Shown one piece after another: positions 36,509-44,954 of a DNA stretch of 64,000 bases. Position numbers and translations under genes: made by a program. A model generated the notes under the pieces. That model saw only the letters and a list, made by a program, of their open reading frames with translations, was not told the DNA's origin and did no database searches. Each line of letters opens with the position of its first letter. The first letter of the stretch is position 1. The DNA is from AC-56 sp963798705 (GTDB lineage: Bacteria > Actinomycetota > Thermoleophilia > Solirubrobacterales > 70-9). Location: the NCBI GenBank assembly GCA_963798705.1, contig CAWCTW010000005.1:1736001-1800000 (forward strand), in the 5' to 3' direction.

Positions 36509-37582
36509 CTAGTCGAACGTGAGCTGGTAGGTGATGCGGTTGTTCGTCGTGATCTGCTCGCCGGGGACCGGGATCACGGTCACCTCGAGCGTCAGCTGGG
36601 TGCCCTTCTCGGGCGCGGGCTTGATGGGCAGGGAGGCCGTCTGCACCGCGCCAGGGGAGATGGAGGAGATCGTCGTCGTTCCGTCGATCGTCTGCGGGCC
36701 TCCCGTGAGCCGGTAGCCCACGCCCACCCCCTTCTCGTCGACGCTGCCCTGGTTCGACACCTGGACGTCGATCTGCGGCTTGCCGGTTCCGGAGATCGTC
36801 GCCGGAGTGTCGCTGCTCAGGGCCACGTTCCCGGGCTTGACCGTGGTCTGGACGAGCGCGAGGCCGTGCGAGCCCTTCGCGGTCTTCTCGGTGGAGATCG
36901 CGGAGAGTGCGGAGGAGACCTGGAGCGGGTCGAGCCAGCGCGTCGGGTCGGTCATGAAGACGCTCGCAGGCGCCTTCTCGTCGATTCCCTGATCCGAGAG
37001 CTCGGAGTCGATCTCGTCCTGGGCCTGCTTGTAGAGCACGTCGCTGGCGAGGAAGTACTGCATGTAGTCGGTGATGGACTGGATGGCCTTGTTGCGCGCC
37101 GGCCCCGCGTTGCCGAGGGCCTTGGACATCTGCTTCGAGATGCCGGTGAGCGCCTGCGCGCGCAGGCTGTAGGACAGCTCCAGCTCGCTTTGCGCGTCGT
37201 TTAGCTCCCCGGGCGTGTCGAGGGCGTCGACCCGTCCCGCGAGGTTCTCGGCCGTTCCGCGGTCGGCGGCGATCTCGGCCTCGAAGTCGAGCGCGCTCAG
37301 GTTGCCCGGGTCGCTGAGCTTGCCGAAGAACTCCCCGGACAGCTGGTTGGTTTGGGCCGCGATCGCGTTGAGGTCCGAGACGTAGTTCTCGAAGTTGCGT
37401 GTCTTGCGGGCGTTGAGGCACCCCTTGATGCCGAGGATGATCAGGATCAAGACCAGGATGACCGCACCGATGCCGATCGCTCGGCGCAGGAGGATCTGCC
37501 GCTGGCGGTCGGAGCCGCGGCGGGATGGCGGCCGGGTGCCGCCCGGAGGTGGTGCCATTTCTTCCTCGTCGAGGAATGCCAA
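36509..37582 (-). CDS. Membrane-anchored extracytoplasmic protein with CARDB-like C-terminus
   Basis: 357 residues. A Pro/Arg-rich cytoplasmic start, one transmembrane helix (about 34-52, AIGIGAVILVLILIILGIKG), then an alpha-helical region (60-230) with NARKTRNFENYVSDLNAIAAQ, and a beta-rich C-terminal part (about 255-357) resembling a CARDB/Ig-like fold (VQVSNQGSVDEKGVGVGYRL). No named family recognised with certainty. Upstream of pheA and divergent from the kinase operon; a cell-wall link is only a guess. Confidence 0.8.
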   Translation of the reverse strand: MAFLDEEEMAPPPGGTRPPSRRGSDRQRQILLRRAIGIGAVILVLILIILGIKGCLNARKTRNFENYVSDLNAIAAQTNQLSGEFFGKLSDPGNLSALDFEAEIAADRGTAENLAGRVDALDTPGELNDAQSELELSYSLRAQALTGISKQMSKALGNAGPARNKAIQSITDYMQYFLASDVLYKQAQDEIDSELSDQGIDEKAPASVFMTDPTRWLDPLQVSSALSAISTEKTAKGSHGLALVQTTVKPGNVALSSDTPATISGTGKPQIDVQVSNQGSVDEKGVGVGYRLTGGPQTIDGTTTISSISPGAVQTASLPIKPAPEKGTQLTLEVTVIPVPGEQITTNNRITYQLTFD

Positions 37583-37734
37583 AGCTCAGCCCCTTCGGGG
37601 TGGCTTCAATCTAATGCGGCGGCCCGAGAGTATGACCCCTACCTCCGCCCTGCATGCCGAGCGTCGCCTCGATGCGCATGAAGGGTTGCGGCCCGGCAGG
37701 GTCGAGCGCCTCCACGGCGAAGCCCTAACCCGGA

Positions 37735-39306
37735 ATGGTGGGCGAGGTCGTGATGGATCGCTTCCGGCTCCTCGAGAGGGTGGGCTCGGGCGGCATGGGC
37801 ACCGTCTACCGGGCCTTCGACGAGCGGCTCCAACGCCAGGTGGCGGTCAAGGAGATCACGAGCTCGGACCCCGCGCGCGTCGCCCGAGAGGCGCAGGCCG
37901 CGGCGCGTCTCAACCATCCCGGGATCGTGACCCTGTACGAGCTCGGATCCGACGATGGGCGCGCCCTGCTCGTCAGCGAGCTCGTCGAGGGTGCGACCCT
38001 CGCTGAGCTTGCGCGCCGCGGCGACCTGTCCGACCGTGAGGTGGCGGAGTTCGGGGCGGACGTCTGCGAGGCGCTCGCCCACGCCCACGAGCAAGGGGTC
38101 ATCCATCGCGACGTGAAGCCACAGAACGTGATCGTCCGCGTCGATGACGGCGCCGGCCGCCGGGCCAAGCTCATGGACTTCGGCATCGCCTCGCTGGTCG
38201 GATCTCCCACCCTGACGGCGACGGGCGAGGTCGTGGGCACCCTCGCCTACATGGCGCCGGAGCAGGCGGATGGCAGAGGAGCCGCCGAGGCCTCGGACGT
38301 GTACTCCCTCGCTCTGACCCTGTACGAGTGCTGGACCGGCCTGAACCCGGTGGCGCGGGACACGCCCGCCCAGACCGCGCGCGAGATCGGCGGGCCGATC
38401 GCGTTCCTCGGCGAGCATCGCCCCGACCTGCCCGTGCACCTGGCCGATTGCCTGGACGCCTGCCTGGAGGCCGACCCGGAGGTGCGCCCTGCGCTCGAGG
38501 AGCTCGATCATCACCTGGACGCGGCGATCCCGCGGCTCGACGGCGACGCCGTGGTGCCCGCCCACGTGGACGAGCCAGAGTCGGAGACCGAGGGTCATCC
38601 GGCCCTGCTGCGAGTGGCGCAGCTCGGCGCGCTGTGCGCCTGGGGGGTCGCGATCATGCTGCTGGCCGTCGCCGCCGGCCGGCCGGGCCTCGCACTGGTG
38701 GCGGGAGCCCTGAGCGCCCCCGCCATCCTCGCCGCGTCGTGGCTGCCGTGGGCCGGCATACCCGTGCTCGCGCCCCTGCTCGCCGCCGCCTCGGCGGGCG
38801 GCGCGTACCCGGCGCTCGCCGGCGCGCGCGGCACGATTCGCGAGCGCTTCGTCCTCGGCGTCCTCGGATGGTGCTGGATGCTGTGCGCGGCGGCCGCCTT
38901 CGGCCTGGGCTCGACGGCGGGCCTCGTGGACGATGCGCCGTCTGGCTGGATGCAGTCGACCGGCGCGGCGGCGAGTGGCCTGCTGGCGCCGCTCGTGGCG
39001 CCGCAGGCCCTCCTGGGCGCGGCGATCTTCGGCGCCGCCGCGGCCCTGCTCGGGGTGATCCTGCGCGCCGGGCACATCGCGGTGGCCCTCCTCGGCGCGT
39101 TGCTGTGGGCGGGCGGCCTGGACGCGGCGCTCCGCGTTGTGGGCGACGGCGGAATCGCCGGAGTGCCGGTCGTCGCCGTCGCGGCCGCAGCGATCGCGGT
39201 CATCGTCGAGTTTCGACAGCGCTGGACGCGTCCCGCCGGTCGCCCCGCCCCGATCCCGAGCGCCCGCCCCGCGATCGGCGGGGGCGAGGCTGCGCCGGCC
39301 CCGTGA
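37735..39306 (+). CDS. Membrane Ser/Thr protein kinase (PknA-position)
   Basis: 523 residues. Hanks-type kinase domain about 8-260: glycine loop VGSGGMGTVYRAF, VAVKEI Lys, HRDVKPQN catalytic loop (about 124), DFG in MDFGIASL, and MAPEQADG. A linker is followed by several hydrophobic segments (about 295-500), so the C-terminal half is a multi-span membrane domain rather than the usual single helix. No PASTA repeats. First gene of the fha-pstP-ftsW-pbpA-pknB-ddl run; it probably phosphorylates FHA ligands and wall enzymes. Confidence 0.92.
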   Translation: MVGEVVMDRFRLLERVGSGGMGTVYRAFDERLQRQVAVKEITSSDPARVAREAQAAARLNHPGIVTLYELGSDDGRALLVSELVEGATLAELARRGDLSDREVAEFGADVCEALAHAHEQGVIHRDVKPQNVIVRVDDGAGRRAKLMDFGIASLVGSPTLTATGEVVGTLAYMAPEQADGRGAAEASDVYSLALTLYECWTGLNPVARDTPAQTAREIGGPIAFLGEHRPDLPVHLADCLDACLEADPEVRPALEELDHHLDAAIPRLDGDAVVPAHVDEPESETEGHPALLRVAQLGALCAWGVAIMLLAVAAGRPGLALVAGALSAPAILAASWLPWAGIPVLAPLLAAASAGGAYPALAGARGTIRERFVLGVLGWCWMLCAAAAFGLGSTAGLVDDAPSGWMQSTGAAASGLLAPLVAPQALLGAAIFGAAAALLGVILRAGHIAVALLGALLWAGGLDAALRVVGDGGIAGVPVVAVAAAAIAVIVEFRQRWTRPAGRPAPIPSARPAIGGGEAAPAP

Positions 39307-39402
39307 ACGTGCCGCCCCCGGGGGCCGGCAGTCGAACCCGAGGCGCGAGCGCACCACTAGGATTGTCAGCTTACGCACGGGGCAATCGCGATCCCCGAGC
39401 CG

Positions 39403-40209
39403 GTGCGCGGGCGCGTGCGGAACCTGGAATGGGAGCTTGGCATCAGCGTTCTGAGAAACCTGGAGCAACGGATCGAGAACCTCGTCGAGGGCGTGTTCAG
39501 CCGCGCCTTCTCGTCGCAGGTCCAGCCGGTCGAGCTCGCGCGCAAGCTGGCCAAGGAGATGGACGCCCACCGCACCGCGTCCGTCGCCCGCACCTATGTC
39601 CCGAACCAGTACACGGTTTGGCTCTCCGCTGAGGACCACGGCCGCCTGGAGGGATACGAGCGGTCGCTGGAGCAGGAGCTGTCCGGCTACCTCCTCGAGC
39701 ATGCCCGGCGCAAGGACTACGCGCTGCTGACGCGTCCCGAGGTCAACCTGGAGACCGACGATCGCCTGCGCCTCGGGGAGTTCGGGATCCAGACGCGCCT
39801 GGTGAAGCCCCCGGCCCGCCAGGGCGAGGAGCCCTCGCAGGGGGAGCACGGGCACACGATGGTGTACTCGGTGCCGCCCAAGCAGACCCGGCGCGACCGC
39901 CGCCGGCCGGAGGGGCGCCTGATCGAGACCAAGGCGATCGTCACGATGGACGATCGCCGCTACGTGCTCGACGGCCCCGTCGCGGTCCTCGGGCGCTCGC
40001 GGGAGGCGGACTGCGTGTTCTCTGATCCCAACATCTCCAGGCAGCACGCCGAGCTTCGCCGTGGATCGACCGGTGACTGGGAGATCATCGATCTCGGGTC
40101 GACCAACGGCATCAAGGTGAATGACCGGCGCGTGGACTCCAGCCGGCTCTCGCCGGGCGACGAGGTGACGCTCGGCACCACGAGGTTCGTCTTCGACATC
40201 GAGCAGTAG
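39403..40209 (+). CDS. fhaA: FhaA-type protein (DUF3662 + FHA domain)
   Basis: About 268 residues. The DUF3662 part (about 15-125: LRNLEQRIENLVEGVFSRAFSSQVQPVELARKLAKEMD, PNQYTVWLS) is followed by a flexible linker and an FHA domain (about 180-268) with the phosphothreonine-binding loops GRSREADCVFSDPNISRQHAEL and GSTNGIKVND. The GTG start at 39403 has no good ribosome site and a later start is possible. FhaA links PknB signalling to MurJ and wall growth in mycobacteria. Confidence 0.92.
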   Translation: MRGRVRNLEWELGISVLRNLEQRIENLVEGVFSRAFSSQVQPVELARKLAKEMDAHRTASVARTYVPNQYTVWLSAEDHGRLEGYERSLEQELSGYLLEHARRKDYALLTRPEVNLETDDRLRLGEFGIQTRLVKPPARQGEEPSQGEHGHTMVYSVPPKQTRRDRRRPEGRLIETKAIVTMDDRRYVLDGPVAVLGRSREADCVFSDPNISRQHAELRRGSTGDWEIIDLGSTNGIKVNDRRVDSSRLSPGDEVTLGTTRFVFDIEQ

Positions 40210-40224
40210 CCACCAACCCTTTCG

Positions 40225-40704
40225 ATGGACACCGAACCGATCGCGGTCGCGCTCAAGTTCGGCTTCCTCGCCGTCCTCTACCTGTTCCTGCTGTGGGCGG
40301 CGCGGAGCGCGTTTCGTGAGCTGCGACGGACAGCCGCCCCGGCCCCCGAGGCCACCGGGATCCACCCGATTGGACCCGGCGGGCGCGCTGCCGCCACCGA
40401 CGCCTGGCTCGTGGCCGCGACGGGTGGCGGGCTCGACGCCGGCGAGCGCTTCGACCTGTTCGGCGGGCTCTCGATCGGGCGCTCGCCGGACGCCGACGTG
40501 CGCATCGAGGATCGCTTCGCGTCGGGGGTCCACGCACGCGTCTACTCCCGCGGGGCCAACTACTACGTTGAGGACATGAGCTCGACCAACGGAACGTTCC
40601 TGAACGGCGGACGTCTGAACGGGGAGGCGAAGCTGAACGATCTGGACGAAGTCAGGATCGGGAACACGGAGTTCCGTTTCGAGCTCGACGTCCCCGGCGG
40701 CTGA
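40225..40704 (+). CDS. fhaB: FhaB/FipA-type membrane FHA protein
   Basis: 159 residues: an N-terminal transmembrane helix (about 10-27), a linker, and an FHA domain (70-155) with IGRSPDADVRIEDRFASGVHARV and SSTNGTFLNG. The order fhaA-fhaB-pstP-rodA/ftsW-pbpA is standard in actinobacteria; FhaB is there a substrate of PknA/PknB and connects to division or elongation. Confidence 0.94.
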   Translation: MDTEPIAVALKFGFLAVLYLFLLWAARSAFRELRRTAAPAPEATGIHPIGPGGRAAATDAWLVAATGGGLDAGERFDLFGGLSIGRSPDADVRIEDRFASGVHARVYSRGANYYVEDMSSTNGTFLNGGRLNGEAKLNDLDEVRIGNTEFRFELDVPGG

Positions 40705-40720
40705 CCGCGATCGGGCATCC

Positions 40721-42064
40721 ATGTTGAAGGTCGTCGAACAGGCATTCCGAACCGACACCGGGCGGCAGCGCGACGCGAACGAGGACTCCTATTTCGCCGG
40801 GTCGCCGGTCTTCGCCGTCGCCGACGGCATGGGGGGCGCCCAGGCCGGCGAGGTGGCATCGCGGCTCGCCGCCGAGTCCTTCGAAGCGGTCCAGAGGGGC
40901 ACGGAGTCGCCGGAGGCGTACCTGAGGGCGATCGCCAAGACGGCGAACTCCCGCATCCACCGCGTCTCCGAGGCCGACACCTCGCGGTCCGGCATGGGGA
41001 CCACCCTGACCGCCGCCCTGCTGGAGGGGGACGAGGTGGGCCTCGCCCACGTCGGGGACAGCCGCGCGTATCTGTTCCGGGACGGCGAGCTGAAGCTCCT
41101 GACGTCGGACCATTCCCTGGTCGAGGAGCTGCGCCGCCAGGGCAGGCTCACCGACGAGCAGGCCGAAGACCATCCCCAGCGGTCGATCATCACCCGCGCG
41201 CTCGGCCCCGAGCGGGAGGTCGAGGTGGACACGATGACCTACCGGGCGCGACCCGGCGACGTCTATCTGCTGTGCTCGGACGGCCTGACGACGATGATCA
41301 GGGAGGGCCGCATCGCGGCGATTCTGAACGAGGCGGAGACGCTGAACGAGGCGGTCGACCGCCTGGTCGCCGAGGCGAACGAGGCGGGAGGGCGCGACAA
41401 CATCACCGTCGTCGCGTTCCGCGTCGACGACGCCGAGATGCTCGCAACGCCGGAGGATCAGCACACTCTCGTTGGCCCGGCGGCCGAGGAGGCCGGCCTC
41501 ACGGCGGCCGGCGTGGAGGCTGCCGCCGAGCGACGGACGCCGACCGGCGAGCGGGACGTCCGGCCCGCCGCGCGAGCGCCGCGCGAGCGCCGCTGGCCCC
41601 GGCGGACGGCGAAGGTGCTGGCCGTTGCCGTGGCCACCGTGGGCCTCGCGGCGCTGGCCGTCTGGGGCGTGCGCCAGATCTACTTCCTCGGCACCGACTC
41701 GGGAGGCCGCCTGGCCCTGTACCGGGGGCTGCCCTACGAGTTGCCGCTGGGCATCGACCTCTACTCGGAGGTCTACACGGCGCCGGTCCAGGTCGAGTCG
41801 ATCCCGGCCTCGCGCCGGGAGAGCGCGACCGACCACACGCTGAGGTTCCACGACGATGCCGCCTCATTGGTGGAGGACCTGCAGACGGCGGCGGAGCGGC
41901 GGACCCGCAGCCAGGCCGCGGGCAACCAGCAGCCGGGCGGCACCGGCGCAGGCAAGCAGCCGGGCGGCAGGGAGCGCTCGAACGGCGGCGGCTCCGCGAA
42001 CGGCGGCGGGGGTAGCGGAGGCGGGTCCGGCGGCGGCTCCAAGAACACGGGCGGCGCCGGATGA
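40721..42064 (+). CDS. pstP: PP2C-family Ser/Thr phosphatase PstP
   Basis: 447 residues. PP2C domain (1-235) with RDANEDS, VADGMGG, GMGTTLTAAL, HVGDSRAYLF, LLCSDGLT and GGRDNITVV, the set of metal-site motifs. A Glu/Arg linker, one transmembrane helix (about 302-322), an extracytoplasmic segment and a Gly/Ser/Asn low-complexity tail follow. It reverses phosphorylation by PknA/PknB. It overlaps the ftsW/rodA gene by 4 bases. Confidence 0.95.
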   Translation: MLKVVEQAFRTDTGRQRDANEDSYFAGSPVFAVADGMGGAQAGEVASRLAAESFEAVQRGTESPEAYLRAIAKTANSRIHRVSEADTSRSGMGTTLTAALLEGDEVGLAHVGDSRAYLFRDGELKLLTSDHSLVEELRRQGRLTDEQAEDHPQRSIITRALGPEREVEVDTMTYRARPGDVYLLCSDGLTTMIREGRIAAILNEAETLNEAVDRLVAEANEAGGRDNITVVAFRVDDAEMLATPEDQHTLVGPAAEEAGLTAAGVEAAAERRTPTGERDVRPAARAPRERRWPRRTAKVLAVAVATVGLAALAVWGVRQIYFLGTDSGGRLALYRGLPYELPLGIDLYSEVYTAPVQVESIPASRRESATDHTLRFHDDAASLVEDLQTAAERRTRSQAAGNQQPGGTGAGKQPGGRERSNGGGSANGGGGSGGGSGGGSKNTGGAG

Positions 42065-43473
42065 GCGCGCGCAACCGCGAGCTCCTCGCCCTGATCCCGG
42101 TGGCGCTGCTGGTCACCGCGGGGTTCACCGCGGTCTTCATCGTCGAGTCGAACCAGATCGGCGACCTGAGCCTGATCTACGGCGGCTACTTCCTCGCCGT
42201 CTGCGTCGGCGTGCACCTGTTCATCCGGGTGCGCCTTCCCTACGCGGATCCCTATCTCTTCCCGCTTTGCGCGCTGCTGGCGGCGATCGGGCTCGTGATG
42301 CTCTTCCGGATCAACGACGACCTGGCGCTCAAGCAGGCCTCGATCTTCGTCGCCGGCGCCGTGCTGCTGGCGCTGACCATCCTCTTCCTGCGCGACTATC
42401 AGGCGCTCCAGCGCTACCGATACCTGATCGCAACGATCGGCATCGTGCTCCTCTTGGCGCCGCGGCTGCCGGGGGTGGGCTCGCAGGTCAACGGCGCCTA
42501 CCTGGGGATCAACCTCGGACCGCTGTCATTCCAGCCGGCGGAGATCGCGAAGATCTGCATCGTCGTCTTCCTCGCCAGTTACCTGTCGGAGAAGCGCGAG
42601 CTCCTGACCGTCGCGGCGCGACGCGTGGCCGGGTTGACCATCCCGCCCATCAAGCACTTCGGCCCGCTGCTGGTCGTCTGGGGCGCGACGATGCTCATGC
42701 TCGTCTACATCCGCGACCTCGGCAGCTCGCTGATGTTCTTCGGCGCCTTCCTCGCACTGCTCTACGTGGCGACGTCGCGCCTCTCCTACGTGATCGCGGG
42801 TTTGGCGCTTTTCTTCGTGGGGGCCACCCTGATCGCCTCCCAGATCGGACACGTCCACGACCGCGTCGACATCTGGCAGAACACGTTCGACCCCAATCCC
42901 TGTCACCTGTCCAAGGCCGAGCTGCGCGCGGGAGAGGACTGCGGCGTGGGCCAGATCCAGCAGTCGCTGTTCGCCCAGGCCGACGGGGGCCTGTTCGGGG
43001 AGGGGCTCGGCGACTCGCTGCTCAAGTTACCGGGGCCGTTCGCCCCGCACTGCCAGCAGCCATTCCCCGATTGCGGGAGCATCCTCCCCGCCCCGCACAC
43101 GGATGAGATCTACGCGCTGATCGTCTCCGAGCTGGGCCTCTTCGGCGGTGCGGCGGTGGTTCTCATCTACGCGCTCATCGCGGCGCGCGGCTTCAAGGCC
43201 GCGGTGATGGCCCGCGACGGCTTCTCGAAGCTGCTCGCGACTGGGCTGACGGCCGTGTTCGCGCTCCAGGCGGTGGTGATCATCGGAGGCGTGGTCAAGT
43301 TCATCCCACTCACCGGCGTCACGCTGCCCTTCGTGAGCTTTGGCGGCAGCTCGGTGATCGCGAACATGATCCTGCTCGGGCTCCTGCTGATGGTCTCCAA
43401 CGACGCGCGCCGGCCGCCGCCGCCGCCACGAGAGGCCGGTCCCGATCCCGAGCTCCGGGGGCTGGCGGCGTGA
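42061..43473 (+). CDS. FtsW/RodA/SpoVE-family lipid II polymerase
   Basis: 470 residues with about ten transmembrane helices. SEDS motifs are seen: LGINLGPLSFQPAEIAKICIVVFLASYLSEKRE, WGATMLMLVYIRDLGSSLMFF, a large extracytoplasmic loop with TDEIYALIVSELGLFGGAAVV, and the C-terminal IPLTGVTLPFVSFGGSS with the catalytic-site region. Overlap with pbpA by 4 bases fits a SEDS-bPBP pair making peptidoglycan. RodA and FtsW cannot be separated from sequence alone; actinobacterial synteny favours RodA. Confidence 0.96.
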   Translation: MSARNRELLALIPVALLVTAGFTAVFIVESNQIGDLSLIYGGYFLAVCVGVHLFIRVRLPYADPYLFPLCALLAAIGLVMLFRINDDLALKQASIFVAGAVLLALTILFLRDYQALQRYRYLIATIGIVLLLAPRLPGVGSQVNGAYLGINLGPLSFQPAEIAKICIVVFLASYLSEKRELLTVAARRVAGLTIPPIKHFGPLLVVWGATMLMLVYIRDLGSSLMFFGAFLALLYVATSRLSYVIAGLALFFVGATLIASQIGHVHDRVDIWQNTFDPNPCHLSKAELRAGEDCGVGQIQQSLFAQADGGLFGEGLGDSLLKLPGPFAPHCQQPFPDCGSILPAPHTDEIYALIVSELGLFGGAAVVLIYALIAARGFKAAVMARDGFSKLLATGLTAVFALQAVVIIGGVVKFIPLTGVTLPFVSFGGSSVIANMILLGLLLMVSNDARRPPPPPREAGPDPELRGLAA

Positions 43474-44954
43474 ACCGCCCCATCGTCCGCCTCTACGGCC
43501 TGATCCTGGTGCTGTTCGCCGCGCTCGTCGGCTTCACCTCGTATTGGTCGGTCTTCGATTCCAGCACCCTCCGGGAGGAGACGGCCAACCGGCGGCCGCT
43601 GATCGAGGAGCAGCAGGTCAAACGCGGCTTCATCAAGACCGCCGACGGCGTCACGATCGCCGAGAGCCACCCGGAGGGCGGCAAGCACCCCGTCTACGTG
43701 CGGGACTACCCCCAGGGCTCGACGTATACCCATCCCGTCGGCTACAGCTATGTCGAGGTCGGACAGTCCGGGATCGAGAAGTCCGAGAACGCGGTGCTCA
43801 CCGGCGAGCGCAACGAGTTCACGTCGATCCTCGACGAGCTCCGGGGCGTCCCGCAGGAGGGCGACAACGTCACGCTGACGGTCGACTCGCACGTGCAGCA
43901 GGTGGCCACGCAGGCCCTTCAGTCGGCGATCTCGAGCGACGGCCTTCCGGGTGTCGGCGGTGCGGTGGTCGCGCTCGACCCGTCCACGGGCGCCGTCAAG
44001 GCCATGGTTTCGCTGCCGAGCTATGACTCCAACGAGGTCAAGAGCCCCACGACCTTCCGCAGGATCACTCACGACAAGTCGGCGCCGATCGTCAACCGCG
44101 CCACCCAGAGCACTTATCCCCCCGGCTCGACGATGAAGGTGGTGACCGCCTCCGCGGCACTCGACTCGGGCGAGTTCACGCCGAGCTCGACCCTGGTTGC
44201 GAACTCGCCGATGGACATCAGCGGGGTCCCGCTCTTCAACGACGGCGGCCAGAGCTTCGGCTCGATCGACATGACCTTTGCGCTCACGAACTCCGTCAAC
44301 ACCTACTTCGCGCAGGTGGGCGAGAAGCTCGGGACGAACACGATGGTCAGCTACATGAAGCGGTTCGGCTTCTATCGCGACCCCGAGCTCGACTATCCGA
44401 GCGGCGAGTTGGCGCCGAGCGGCGCGTACAACTCGGATGGAAGCCTCGTGACGTCCGGCTTCGACGTGGGGCGGGTCGCGATCGGGCAGGGCGGTGCCGA
44501 GGGCCAGGACCTGGCGACTCCGATGCAGATGGCCGAGGTCGCGGCGACGGTCGCCAACGGGGGCAAGCTCATGCAGCCGACGTTCGTGCAGCAGGTGAGC
44601 GATCCGGACGGCCGGATCACGCGGAAACTCACGCCGCGCGTCCAGTCGACCGTCATCAGCCCCGAGACGGCCAGCCAGCTCACCCAGATGATGACCAACG
44701 TCACCAATGAAGGAACTGCGGCGGGGCTCACTGTCCAGGGAGGCGTCGAGTTCGCGGGCAAGACGGGGACGGCGGAGATCGGCGACGTCTCGCAGGGGAT
44801 CAACCAACCGTGGTTCATCGCCTTCGCCCCCGCCACCGACCCGAAGGTCGCGGTGGCGGCGACGATCGAGCGCTGCCAGAGCTGCTTCGGAGCGCAGGTG
44901 GCGGGCCCGGTCGCCACTCAGGTGATGGACGCGGTGCTGAGCGAGGGCGGCTGA
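43470..44954 (+). CDS. pbpA: Class B penicillin-binding protein (PbpA-like transpeptidase)
   Basis: 494 residues from GTG. N-terminal signal anchor (about 7-25), dimerisation part, transpeptidase domain: active Ser in YPPGSTMKV (S-x-x-K), S-V-N in TNSVNTYF, and K-T-G in GKTGTAEIG. It cross-links peptidoglycan with the SEDS polymerase encoded upstream. Stop TGA overlaps the next ATG by one base. Confidence 0.96.
   Translation: MNRPIVRLYGLILVLFAALVGFTSYWSVFDSSTLREETANRRPLIEEQQVKRGFIKTADGVTIAESHPEGGKHPVYVRDYPQGSTYTHPVGYSYVEVGQSGIEKSENAVLTGERNEFTSILDELRGVPQEGDNVTLTVDSHVQQVATQALQSAISSDGLPGVGGAVVALDPSTGAVKAMVSLPSYDSNEVKSPTTFRRITHDKSAPIVNRATQSTYPPGSTMKVVTASAALDSGEFTPSSTLVANSPMDISGVPLFNDGGQSFGSIDMTFALTNSVNTYFAQVGEKLGTNTMVSYMKRFGFYRDPELDYPSGELAPSGAYNSDGSLVTSGFDVGRVAIGQGGAEGQDLATPMQMAEVAATVANGGKLMQPTFVQQVSDPDGRITRKLTPRVQSTVISPETASQLTQMMTNVTNEGTAAGLTVQGGVEFAGKTGTAEIGDVSQGINQPWFIAFAPATDPKVAVAATIERCQSCFGAQVAGPVATQVMDAVLSEGG

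Noticed and set aside
37639..40758. 1039-codon minus-strand frame under the kinase and FHA genes
   Set aside because: Spans several genuine plus-strand genes and their gaps, no recognisable motif.
41940..42060. Repeat-like Gly/Ser/Asn codons at the pstP end as a CRISPR or tandem repeat locus
   Set aside because: They encode a low-complexity protein tail in frame; no spacer-repeat structure exists.
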